Origin: Cycas panzhihuaensis
Taxonomy: Eukaryota; Cycadophyta
Length of the DNA: 64,000 bases
Assembly: GCA_023213395.1 (NCBI GenBank)
Contig: CM041465.1
Span: 174,971,741-175,035,740 of the forward strand
Direction: 5' to 3'
Positions 10,859-20,922 of the stretch are shown piece by piece. Under the pieces are notes generated by a model, which ran no database searches, had not been told where the DNA came from, and saw nothing but the letters and a program-made list of their open reading frames with translations. Position 1 is the stretch's first letter. Every line of letters begins with the position of its first letter. The position numbers and the translations under genes were made by a program.

Positions 10859-11456
10859 AAAATGGTTCTAGACAGATTTGAACGTACAACTATACAGATT
10901 TCTGTACAAAACCCTAACTATACAAACTAGTACATATTGTACCTCAACAGAAAGATTTTTGCAAGCTCATTACAAATCTGCAATTATTTTTTCAAAACAG
11001 TCTTCAGATGTTCAGAAATTTGGCCTAAAAGCCAGAGAGGGGTGGCTAGTGTTTTGTAGAAAAAAGCTTCAAATTCACGAAAATTTTCACCAAATTTGAC
11101 AAAGTTTATCTTATACTCTTTGATTCACTGAAACTCGGATTATACAAACAGATTTACTCGAAGAAATCAGAGATTTTTGAAGAAAAATAAACAAAAAAAC
11201 TCCAAACCCACAGGGACTGAAATGGAGTGATAACAACCTTGAATGACTTTGTGACAGAAGGAAGAAATGATGTCCATACTGAGGCGAACCTACCAGCTAA
11301 ATTTCATAAAAAAATGAGCACTTCAAAAAATCTGTGTATGTACAAGTCTGTATAAGTCCTTTATCTTTCTTGAGTTCTAGAGCAATTTGACTCCAATCTA
11401 ATCTAGAATCCTTCCTACAACTGCAATTTTCCTTGTCAGGCAGACAGGTTGACCTG
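10859..11456 (-). other. Cop-2 leader
   Basis: About 600 bases between gag and PBS on the minus strand. It contains no coding pattern I recognise. Frames at 10878-11099 and 11297-11608 overlap the leader or LTR and are not conserved. Confidence 0.55.
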
Positions 11457-11467
11457 CTATGATACCA
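11457..11467 (-). other. Cop-2 primer-binding site
   Basis: CTATGATACCA, one mismatch from the reverse complement of the initiator-Met PBS, adjacent to the LTR. Confidence 0.8.
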
Positions 11468-11692
11468 TGTTAACTTCACAAATAGAACAAACCAAAATAT
11501 TGGTGTAAAGATGACTTGAATTCTAGTGAGACAATGTCTCCTTAAATATACATGGTTCAATACAACTGTTACAAATTGAATTGTAACCGACACTCCAGAA
11601 CATGACACATGTCAGGAATATAAAGGGAGTTACATAGAAGGGTTTATAACATTACCCTTTCAATAACTAGGATAAAACATTATACTCTAACA
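11468..11692 (-). repeat. Cop-2 5' LTR
   Basis: 225 bp, TG to CA. On the minus strand it begins TGTTAGAGTATAATG, which matches the start of the Cop-3 LTR (TGCTAGAATATAATG). Only one copy is in the window; its boundary is set by the PBS on one side and Cop-3 LTR sequence on the other. Confidence 0.8.
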
Positions 11693-11730
11693 CGCACAAG
11701 TTATTATTCAATCTGAGTTTATGTTTAACA
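11693..11730 (+). repeat. Cop-3 5' LTR, last 38 bases
   Basis: Matches the end of the 3' LTR (16073-16110): 'caatctgagtttatgtttaa' then CA. The rest was separated by insertion of Cop-2. Confidence 0.88.
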
Positions 11731-11742
11731 TGGTATCAGAGA
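11731..11742 (+). other. Cop-3 primer-binding site
   Basis: TGGTATCAGAGA follows the LTR end directly and is complementary to the 3' end of initiator-Met tRNA. Confidence 0.9.
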
Positions 11743-11877
11743 GTTTCAAAAGATTACTCTAATCTTCCTGACCTCTTCTCGTTAAGTTATAGAATTAATC
11801 TCTGTAAATCTCAGACTATTCCTTCTTCAGACAATTTCTCTTTCAAGCAAGCAGAGTGCCCTACTTTGATACCATGT

Positions 11878-12697
11878 ATGGAAAATCAAAGTAGAAACTC
11901 TGTTAAGTGCCAAAAATGCTTGGAATATAGCCACTAGAACTGAAACTAAACTTGCAGTTGCTGGTATTGCTCAACCCAGTTCGGAAGAAAGAGACAATGT
12001 AGGGGTAATAGTATTAAAATTATCTATTTTTAATCCTCTTTTCATCTATGTTGAGAAACTGAATTCCTCCTCAGCAATTTGGAAAACAATTGAAAATATG
12101 TATAGCCAAAAGAATCAAGCAAAAATCATAGCCCTCAAAAAAGAGTTGTTTAAGCTATACACAAAGGATATTGAAACAATTTTAGAATTCATCCACAAGA
12201 TCATATCAATTAGAAATAACCTGTTGAGTGCTGGAGCAAATATCTCAGAGCAAGAGATTATGGAGATGATAGCAAGCAAGCTTCCAAAATCCTTTGATTT
12301 TACAATCAATACAATAACCAATAATGATCAAATTAATACAATGCCTCTTGATACTTTAACAACTTTGTTGTTGAGACAAGAACAAAGGGACAAACGATAC
12401 GAAGATTCAATAGAAGTAGAAGATGCCTTTGTGTCCAAACTCCATTTAGGACCCAAAGGAAGGGGGCAATTTCTCAGACGTGCACAAGCCCTAGATACCA
12501 GGAGCCCATCTCATAGGAGACGGCAAGAAAACAGAGGACGAGGATGTAGCATTCTACCACGAGAAGCTAGAGTATGTTTCAACTGCAGAAAACCAAGCCA
12601 CTTTTCAAGCAATTGCAGAACCTTTGATGTTTGTTACCACTGTAGGCAATCCGGGCATTACTGCTATAAATGCTCGCAGAGAAGGGTTGAAATCTAG
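11878..12697 (+). pseudogene. gag: Cop-3 gag with two CCHC zinc knuckles
   Basis: Gag homology starts abruptly at about 11878 (WKIKVE), roughly 30 residues into the Cop-2 Gag, so the start codon region is deleted. One frame is then open from 12098 to 12697. Capsid residues match Cop-2 (SQKNQAKIIALKK, LTTLLLRQEQRDKRY). Two RNA-binding knuckles follow: CFNCRKPSHFSSNC near 12575 and CYHCRQSGHYCYKC near 12632, both C-X2-C-X4-H-X4-C. It ends in a stop at 12695, after which the Pol frame continues. Confidence 0.9.
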
Positions 12698-12769
12698 AAA
12701 GGGAAATGCCCTGCAAGAAATTATAGCAAAGAGCAAGACAACGAAGATGAAGAAGAAACCACATTCATT

Positions 12770-13278
12770 TTACACTCACTGTTGGTCTCGAGGACAAAGA
12801 GGTGTGGTACATTGACTCCGGAGCATCAAGGCATATGACAAGACCAGAAGATTGGTTTGAATCACTAAAACCCTATGCTTCAAACAAATCTATTGAGGTA
12901 GTGGATAAGTACTCGCTAAACATCAAAGGGGTTGGAACCATAGCAATTAAAGTTAAAGGTGTTGTGCATAAAATCGGTAATGTATTTTTGGTGCCTGGAT
13001 TGAAAAAGAATCTTCTTTCTATCTCCCAGTTAGGAAAGAAAAAACTGAGGACTGTATTTAATGAGGAAGGACACTTACATTTTAGACATGAAGAAAAAAG
13101 GTGTTGTAATTGCTAAAGGAATAGAAAGTAATGACTTATATAGATTACTTTCTAATCTTGTAATAGTGAATCAAGATGTAAAAGCATGTACCACAGTCAA
13201 CACTGATAATAATAAATTGTGGCATTTGAAGTATGGGCATATCTCATTAGGCAGGTTAACACAATTACAAAAATAAAA
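12770..13278 (+). pseudogene. pol: Cop-3 protease and start of integrase
   Basis: The aspartic protease box WYIDSGASRHMT (about 12805-12840) keeps its catalytic Asp. A conserved later segment reads FLVPGLKKNLLSISQL near 12988-13035. The frame shifts near 13075 and continues into the integrase zinc-binding region (LWHLKYGHISLGRL near 13218). A TAA at 13274-13276 ends this segment. Confidence 0.88.
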
Positions 13279-13279
13279 A

Positions 13280-14128
13280 ATGGTGAATAGTCTTCCAAAT
13301 ATTTCATTTCAGCACTTTGTTTGCAAAAGTAGTTTGCTTGGGAAACAACATCGTTTTTCCTTTAAAACAAACGAATGGCGAGCTCAAAACAAGTTAGAGC
13401 TAGTACATACTGATCTCTATGGTCCTCTTACTCCTCACTCAATTAATGGTGCAAGATACTTCTTAACTTTCATTGATGACTTTTCTAGGAAAGCCTGGAT
13501 TTACTTTCTCTACAATAAATCTAAGGTTTTCGAAAAATTCAAGGAATTTAAAGTTGAAGTTGAATTGGAATCTAGATCAAAAATTAGATGTATCGGATCA
13601 GATGGTGAAGGAGAATACATTTCTAAAGAATTCTTGAATTTTCGCAAGGCACATGGAATACACAAAAAAATTACAACTCCTTACACACCTCAATCTAACA
13701 GAGTTGTTAAATGCAAAAATAGGACAATTATAGAGATGGCTCATAGCATGATCAAAGATACGAAGATCTCAAAAACCTACTGGGCAGAAGCAGTCTGTAT
13801 TGCTGGCTATCTCATAAATCAGAGTCCTACAAAGGTCTTAGAACAAATCACTCCTGAAGAAGCATGGACCGGGGTCAAACCAGACGTAAGTAATTTAAAA
13901 GTTTTTGGATGTCAAGCATTTGTTCACATACCAGATAGGAAGAGATCCAAACTTGACTCCAAAAGCATAGAGTGTATAATGGTTGGCTACAATAGGAATT
14001 TGAAGACCCATAAATGTATAGATCCTAAAACAAATAAGATCTATATAAGTAGGGATGTTGTCTTTAACGAAGATGATCTTGTAAAGGATACTCCAATCCA
14101 GCAAGTAATTGAAGAAATGCCTAAATGA
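13280..14128 (+). pseudogene. pol: Cop-3 integrase core
   Basis: A 282-codon open frame in phase with the zinc-binding region upstream. The zinc-finger Cys pair is partly kept (FVCKSS). The first catalytic Asp is in ELVHTDLYGPL near 13400 and the second in GSDGEGEY near 13598. The catalytic Glu position reads Lys (codon 13709-13711, within NRVVKCKNRT), so the DDE triad is broken. The C-terminal KVFGCQAFVHIP and VGYNRNLKTHKC region is normal. It stops at 14126. Confidence 0.9.
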
Positions 14129-15900
14129 ATACTTCAAGAAGAACCTCTTGCTAAAGAAGTCTCTGGGATTACTTCAAAGGACATAGAAACAAATGATTCA
14201 GAGAGGGCTTCACAATCTCACGAAAGTCCACCCACTGAAGAAGCAGAATCATCTCCCAAAGACTTATTCATTGAAGAATAAAGAAAGAAGGAAAAAAGAG
14301 TACCAGAATGGTATCTCAAGACCATTGGAGAAGGTAAAGGAGACATGTACACATACAGGATAAGAAGTCAAAGGCATCAGGCCTTGTTCTCTAACATAGA
14401 GTCATAATCGTTTGAAGTAGCAAAAGGACATGATGAATGGCAAGCAAGAATGGATGTAGAGATGGAATCAATTTCCAAAAACCAAACCTGGGAATTGGTA
14501 GATTTGCCTCCTAGAAAGCCAATAGTCAATTGCAAGTGGGTATACAAGATAAAGGAGAATGTTGATGGCAGAATAAACAAGTATAAGGCTAGGCTAGTAG
14601 CCAAGGGCTACACTCAGATTACTGGAATAGATTATGAAGAGACATTATCACCAGTAGCCAAATTGGACATTATGAGAGCAGTTATTACATTAGTTGCTCA
14701 ACATAACTGGAAAATCTATCAGTTAGATGTGAAGAGCACCTGTTTGAATGGTGAACTCGAGAAAGAGGTCTACGTGAAACAGCCAGAAGGGTATGTTCAA
14801 AACGGTCAAGAAAATCTAGTTTGTAGATTAAAAAAGGCTTTATATGGGCTAAAGCAAGCTCCAAGAGCCTGGTATGCCAAATTAGACAAGTATCTCATCC
14901 AGAATGGCTTTCACAGGTGCAACTCCAACTCTAGCTTATATACAAAGAGAAGATAGGGATTGATCACAATAATTGCAGTCTATGTGGATGATATGATCCT
15001 CATACGTAGTGATGCAGAGTCAATAATTAATATAAAGGCTCAGTTGGAAAAAGGCTTTGAGATGACAGACTTGGGACTTTTGAACTACTATACAAGGATA
15101 GAGGTCGATCAAAAGTAAGATTTAATCTCCTTGTCCCCAAAGTAGATATATCAAAAATCTGCTAATAGAATTTAAAATGGAAGAAAGCAACAGTTGTATA
15201 ACACCCATGGAAATCAACTATGATCTCACTCGAGATGAAAGGGAATTAGGAGTCAATGGAACATTGTACAGGCACCTGATTGGTAGCTTGATATATCTCA
15301 CCACAACTAGACCTAATATCTCATATTCAATAACTCTAGTTTCTAGATATATGTAAGATCAAAAGGTGAGACATTAGAAAGCTGTAAAAAGAATACTTAG
15401 ATACCTAAAAGGAACAATTGATCTGGAACTCACATATCCAAAGTCAAAATCAAATAAATTAATTGGATATTGCGATTCAGACTAGACAAGAGACAAAGAA
15501 GAAAGGAGATTAACAAGTGGTTATTGTTTCTTCCTTGGATCAACAATAATTTACTAGACTAGCAAAAGACAACCCACAATCGCTCTCTCATCCACAGAAG
15601 CTCAATATAAATCAGCTGTCAATGCAGCATGTGAAGCAGTTTAACTAATATCAGCACCAAAAGGAGTCAACAACCTTGTTTTGTGACAATCAGAGTGCTA
15701 TAAAGTTAATCGAAAATCCAGTTCTCCATGTTTGAACAAAGCATATTGAAGTGCATCATCACTTCACACGAGAAAAAGTACAAAGCAAAAAAATTGATTT
15801 GACATACTATCCAACAAATGAGCAGGTTGCAAATATTTTGACAAAGCCACTTAACAAAGACAAATTTCAAGTTCTTAGAGATAAAATAGGATTGAAAAGG
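14129..15900 (+). pseudogene. pol: Cop-3 reverse transcriptase and RNase H
   Basis: A linker with stops (14129-14400) precedes RT: the frame from about 14405 has WQARMDVEMESI, then NCKWVYKIK, ARLVAKGYTQ, YQLDVKSTCLNGEL (first catalytic Asp) and [16 protein letters not shown]. The second box, YVDDMIL, is near 14980. RNase H signatures continue to 15900: LIGSLIYLTTT near 15280, YCDSD near 15469, SGYCFFLG near 15518 and STEAQY near 15591. There are at least ten in-frame stops after 14950, many TAG at Trp positions. Confidence 0.9.
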
Positions 15901-15909
15901 TAAAACATT

Positions 15910-15918
15910 AAGAGAGGG
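15910..15918 (+). other. Cop-3 polypurine tract
   Basis: AAGAGAGGG directly before the 3' LTR. Confidence 0.8.
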
Positions 15919-16110
15919 TGCTAGAATATAATGTTTTATCTAGGAATGTTTTGAGGGTCATGTAACACCCCTCATTTTTGTAACATAGACAAGTGTATGC
16001 CACGTGTTAATCAGATACATGCTAGTTACAGTTTCACATTGTATATATAAAGAGTTCATATCTCATAATAAACATGCAAGTTATTCTTCAATCTGAGTTT
16101 ATGTTTAACA
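15919..16110 (+). repeat. Cop-3 3' LTR
   Basis: 192 bp from TGCTAGAATAT to TTTAACA. TATA-like TATATATAAAG occurs near 16042. The end matches 11693-11730. Confidence 0.9.
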
Positions 16111-16812
16111 ATGTTAGCATTAGTTTTAAGAGTCTAGTCTTCATTTTGTATGCAACTCAACAACTCATCACATCCTGAACATCACTGGTCACTATTGGCA
16201 TATTATTGGTTCCTTGATTTAACGAGTTCCACATAACTCTTTTATTGACTCATGACTCAACTCTGCTTGCAACAAACTCGTACTTTGTGATTTTCCATAT
16301 AGGCTCTCACTTGCCTGCTTCACACATACAAACTCACTCATGTTTCACATGAACATGCTCGTTCTTTCTTGATACAGGAGGCCCTGATATTATGCTAGAT
16401 TTTTATGAGTTTGATGTCATCATAAGACAACTATCAAACACCTTACAATTACCATAAGGTCGAATCATATCAACATGAAAGCATTCATCATTAAGATTAA
16501 ATATGTCATATGACCATCATAAGAACATATAATGGAAAATAAATGAATAACAAGCAAGTAATATTGAGACGCAAAGTTTCACGTGGTAAAACCTCAAGAT
16601 GAGGAAACATCCACCATAAATGTATGAGATCTTATTACTAAAAATATTCAACAAATACATGATGAGACAACACTAGGTTCCATTGAGAAAGCACTAGGTG
16701 TTTTCATGAGTTACAATGAGTGTGAAATGCTCTTATATAGAAATATTTCACCTCATTAATAACCAATGAGGTTACATTGATTATCCTCCAATAAGATCAT
16801 GTGTGAGAACCT
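16111..16812. other. Degenerate sequence between Cop-3 and Tat-1
   Basis: About 700 AT-rich bases with no coding pattern. Phrases such as 'gtggtaaaacctcaagatga' (near 16583) loosely recall the NA-3 LTR, so this may be an old minus-strand LTR remnant. It continues after Tat-1 at 27424, joined by the AACCT TSD. Confidence 0.4.
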
Positions 16813-17635
16813 TGTTGGGGCATAAAGTGATCATAATATGGTTGTTGGAAGACCAGAGGTAGGCTGGGTAACCTGAGATGTGCAGTGCACCCGTGCGGAG
16901 AATGCGCACAAGGCGAAAGAGGAAGAAATCAGCATGCAGGTGCGTATGACAAAGTTCGTACCTAGACGGTGCGTACTACGGATACATACCGATGGCGGAG
17001 CGGAACGAGCAGGCGGTACGCCGCGACGATGCAGGACGGTGGAAGCTTGGGAAGTCGCGTGCGTCACGGACGTACGGACCTCATGAAGACATTAGTTAAA
17101 GTGCATAACCAATGATTAAGGAAAGGGCACGATGATCGAAGAATGCGGTTATGACAGGCAGTCATAACCTTTCAGCCAAAGGGTACGAAGAAGCATACTT
17201 AAGGAGGTACGCATGAACCATCCAATTAGGGTGAGAGCCGATTATCAAGGGTACGCAATGGTGCGGTTGCCAGCACGCATGACAGCCAATTGAAGCAGTG
17301 TTCAGTGATAAGTACCATCTGGGTATGCGTGTAACAGGAAGAATGTATGCTACTGGAATGCACAGGAATGCATTCCAGCCCTCTGTGTAATTGAACTTAT
17401 TACTTAATGAAAAGAAGAGTTACGTGGAAAGCTGTGTATTCTCTATGTTATAAGGATGAAGTGTTGAATATGTGTTGAATTCTATGTTGCTGTGTACTAT
17501 TGTGATATAATTCTGTGAATAATCTGTGGAATGTATGTGAATAACCATGTTGACAGTATCCTAACTAGACTATAGCCTGTGTAACCTTGACAAGTGCCTT
17601 TGTTCCCACAAGTGCGTGGGAACACCCGATCAACA
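16813..17635 (+). repeat. Tat-1 5' LTR
   Basis: About 823 bp, TGTTGGGGC to GATCAACA. It is G+C richer than its surroundings in the first 300 bases and carries several GTACGCA-like motifs. Partner: 26597-27423. Confidence 0.93.
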
Positions 17636-17636
17636 T

Positions 17637-17649
17637 TGGTTCCGTTGCC
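17637..17649 (+). other. Tat-1 primer-binding site, probably tRNA-Asp type
   Basis: TGGTTCCGTTGCC starts one base after the LTR. It resembles the tRNA-Asp primer site of Athila-type elements (TGGCGCCGTTGCC) with two differences, and is clearly unlike the initiator-Met sites of the other elements here. Confidence 0.6.
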
Positions 17650-17767
17650 TCGTCCGTTGAGGAGGACAGGCCGGGAGTTTCAAGGAAAGGAATGTGTAAA
17701 GGGCAGGACACAGGGCCGTCGTGATGGCAGGCTATAACTAAGCCACCGACAGCTAGGGGACCTTCCA

Positions 17768-19450
17768 ATGCCACCTAAGAGGCCTTCAAGGTCAGAAGAG
17801 CCACAAAAGGATACTTCACCCAAAGGGAAGGAAACCAGCAGACAAAGGGCATTAAGATGGTTGAAAGAATCAAAACTGAGAAGGGCGAGGAGATTAAGTT
17901 CGCAGAACAATGAGACTAAGGGGCAGCCCGTTGAAGGATCTGAGGCAAGTGGAGCCCAGACACCTCAAGAACAAGAAGAGGGAACTAATGGCGAACGTAT
18001 GGTATTAACACCAGCCCCAATTAAAGATGATTTGTTTAGCCTAGAAATTGAAGGAAAACCAAAGGTGGATGAAAAGCATCAAGAAACCTTAAAAGAGGGA
18101 AGTATACCTGTGGAGGACAGTCCGAAGGACCTAAGTGACAGCAAGAAGAAGGTGGAGGAAGGTCCCTCGGCATATTGGGAAAATAAGCTCACAAGACAGC
18201 TTTTTGAGGATTCATCAGAAAAGGGATCTGATCAATCATATATTAGAGTGACACTGTTAACTATACAAGTGCCAGGTGTAGTGGAATCTATACATATCAA
18301 AACCCCATTTAAGAATCCGTTATTTGGGAAGAATAATACAGCAGTAGGCACTCCAAGTGCATCCCCGAAAGAGGGGAGAAGGGAAGAATCACCACCGGGT
18401 GGGGCACCGTTGCAATCTCCCAAAATGGATGATTATAGAGACTTTGGAAAGTTGATTTTTAATGACACTTCAGATGCAGCAGAACACGTATATCTCTTTC
18501 AGAGTCTGATTGATGTGAAAAAGATTACAGACGAGGATGAGATCAAAACTAGATTCGCCTGTACGCTGAGGGGAGTACCATTGGCGTGGTACAAAGAAAC
18601 AAACAAGAATGAGTCATGGGCAAAGATCAAGAAATCCTTCGAGGAGAGTTCCGTAGTAACGAAGCAGTGGAAATCGCCTTGAGGGAAATTAAACAAAGGT
18701 CGGGAGAATCAATGCTAACCTATATCAGCAGAATGAAAATCATCGCGACTAGTATGATTAACGAAACGATAACTGACCACAACATGAAAAACTATTTTGT
18801 GAGGGGATTGAATGAAAAGCGAGGCCATGATGCATGCCCATCCGTTGAAATCGTTTAAAAATGCCCAAGATCTAGCATTGGATTTTGAAATGGAAATGGA
18901 TGCACAGGCAGGAGGACAGGACTCCCTATTATTAAGATTGCAAGAGGAGATCAGGGAACTCAAACAAAATCAGTATAATCGACCCTTCTGCCAGGTGGGG
19001 ATAGCAGAAGAGGAATCGGAATTGGAAGCCTTAAGAAAGGAAGTGGCCAGGCTAAAAATTAGAAATAATAGAGAAGAAGAAGAAACGGCGAAAAAGAAAG
19101 ACCATGCCGGAAGGATAACCAAATGGTGCCATATCTGTGAAGAGAATTCACATACCACTAAAGAATGTGAACTGAATCTAAAAAACAGTGCGTTGCACCA
19201 ATAGGACAGATGGTGCCACATATGCAATGTAGATACGCATACGACTAAGGATTGTTTCTACAATCCCAGAGGGAAAGCCTATAGAGGACGAGGTAGGGGA
19301 AGGGGAGGCAACCCACCTCGAAATGTTTACACAACGAGGGGTACACGAACACTCGAGAAAGAAACCACCAATGGGTAGATGCCTCATCTGTTTGCAATTT
19401 GGGCACTGGAAGTCAGAATGCCCAACTAAACAGGAATCTGAGGCAATCGT
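17768..19450 (+). pseudogene. gag: Tat-1 gag with multiple zinc knuckles
   Basis: Starts at ATG 17768 (MPPKRPSRSEEP) with a basic, low-complexity N-terminus, then a capsid-type domain near 18420-18640 (CTLRGVPLAWYKE followed by WAKIKKSFEE). Frameshifts occur near 18640 and 18830. A coiled-coil stretch (LQEEIRELKQ and LRKEVARLKIRNN) lies at 18940-19070. Zinc knuckles follow: WCHICEENSHTTKEC near 19123, WCHICNVDTHTTKDC near 19208 (after a TAG at 19201-19203), and CLICLQFGHWKSEC near 19380. A fourth lies in the next entry. The region corresponds to Tat-2 30288-35730. Confidence 0.88.
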
Positions 19451-19866
19451 TCGTATGTAACAATTGTGGCCCAAGTGACCATAAGACAGAGGATTGTAAA
19501 GGGAAGGCCAAAGCCACCAACTTAATGACGATCATACCAGAAACTAAAAACGTAAAACTCCAGAATAAACAGAAGGAGAAACAGAACGAAGGATATCCAG
19601 ATCCGCCAACAGAAATGGATCAGTTCAAAAAAGCAAAACAAGTATTGGATGGCTTAGCCCGAGAAGAAAATACATTACCGATGGGAAAACTAGAAACCAA
19701 GTACGTATACGTACGGAAAAATAAACAGAAACAAAAAGAGAATATACCAGAAGAGCCTAAGGTGCAGCCTCAGATGGTGCAAATGGAGGAACTATTTAAA
19801 GGATTACCGGTGGAAGACATTCCGAGAATGCTGTTGTTGATGGAAATTTTGGTCAAACAGCTATAG
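19399..19866 (+). pseudogene. Tat-1 Gag C-terminus / Gag-Pol linker with fourth zinc knuckle
   Basis: An open frame with CNNCGPSDHKTEDC (about 19459-19500), a fourth CCHC knuckle, then a Lys/Glu-rich linker ending in a TAG at 19864-19866. The following protease frame is in the same phase, so this stop may once have been read through or is a later mutation. Tat-2 keeps a degraded version (35640-35730, 39453-39815). Confidence 0.8.
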
Positions 19867-20298
19867 TTGACCATCCCCCTTTGCCAAGTCATTGATTGGA
19901 TTAAAGGAGGAGTACTACAACGCGAAATTACAAAGAGTTTAAAGCAAATAATGCCATCATTCGATATGGATCCAATGGTAACAATGATGGTACTGGGAGA
20001 AACATTCCCAAAAGTAATTGTTGATGGAGGCGCGGCGGTAAACGTATTACCAGCTTCGACATGGCGGAAACTGGGAAGCTCAAAGTTGGAAGCGGCAACC
20101 TATTCGTTGAAATTGGCCAACGAATTATTAGTACGACCAATGGGAAGATTAGCCGACATCAAGGTGGATGTGGCAGGGATTGTGGTAAAAATTGATTTCA
20201 CAATCGCGGAATGTAGAAAGGGGCAACGCCCTATCCAGCACTCTTGGGGAGGCCATGGCTATACAAGACGCAATGCCTCCAAAACTGGAAAAATGTGA
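19867..20298 (+). pseudogene. pol: Tat-1 aspartic protease
   Basis: 143 codons. The active-site box IVDGGAAVNVLP (about 20020-20055) carries Asp with Gly-Gly in place of Ser-Gly, a form common in plant gypsy proteases; it cleaves the polyprotein. Upstream MVTMMVLGETFP and downstream YSLKLANELLVRPMG are conserved in Tat-2 (39817-40107). A frameshift near 20240 leads into the tail at 20244-20483. Confidence 0.85.
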
Positions 20299-20922
20299 CC
20301 TTCACCTTATCCGATAATGGAAATAAAGTAGTATTACCGATGCTGGGAAGGAACTCCATCGAAATGATACCAGATGAGGGATACATCACGACTATCACGA
20401 GCGAAACAACATTCTCTTCCATCAGGGAAGAAAATCTCTATCATACTGTGGAAGAGCCCACAACATCGACCAATTATCAGTAAGAAGAACCGACCTATTT
20501 CGGGGAAATATACAACTCTTCGGACGACGAACACGGAATGAGATTCGTGGATTATTAGCTACAGGATGCATATGAAGTAAACTCCTCTTCTTATAGATGT
20601 AATTTATTATACAAATATGTAACTAAAGACATTGATGATAATTTAGATTCTTTTGAGTATATAATGACTAATGATAGTTTAAGGGATGACAACAAACTAG
20701 ACCAACAACCCCCTAGTTTACCTAATATTTTTCGTAGTTTTGTAGTAGCTAATAGTAATCTCGACATCCCTTCTACATCAGGCGTGGGTCCTGAGGTAGA
20801 TCCCCTAACCCCCCCACTTATTACAACCAGAGGAAGGAAGTAATATTCCTTCCTCCTCTTCCTTAGAAGTATACCCACCTAGTAACCGATCCCTTCCAAC
20901 GATTGGCGCCAAAACCAGGGCA
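20299..20922 (+). other. Tat-1 protease tail and interdomain region
   Basis: A 79-codon frame at 20244-20483 (NWKNVTFTLSDNGNKVVLP) looks like the C-terminal part of the protease region. From 20484 to 20922 several stops break an acidic, Ser/Asp-rich sequence. A similar Asn/Asp/Ser-rich stretch stands at the same place in Tat-2 (40520-40646 and 58103-58600). Confidence 0.6.

Larger units (their letters stand above)
10177..11692 (-). mobile_element. Cop-2, minus-strand Ty1/copia element, 5' part only
   Basis: Reading leftward on the minus strand: 5' LTR (11468-11692), PBS, about 600 base leader, and gag, which is cut by Cop-1 at 10176/10177. The remainder must lie left of the window. Its Gag is closely related to that of Cop-3, and its LTR start resembles the Cop-3 LTR start, so the two are sister families. 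It is inserted in the 5' LTR of Cop-3, of which only 38 bases remain to its right. Confidence 0.85.
11693..16110 (+). mobile_element. Cop-3, Ty1/copia retrotransposon with truncated visible 5' LTR
   Basis: Plus-strand copia element: 38 bases of 5' LTR, PBS, leader, gag, protease, integrase, RT, RNase H, PPT and a complete 3' LTR. The left part of the 5' LTR is displaced beyond the window by the Cop-2/Cop-1/NA-1 nest. It is the oldest layer of the left nest and carries many stops, notably TGG to TAG. Confidence 0.92.
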
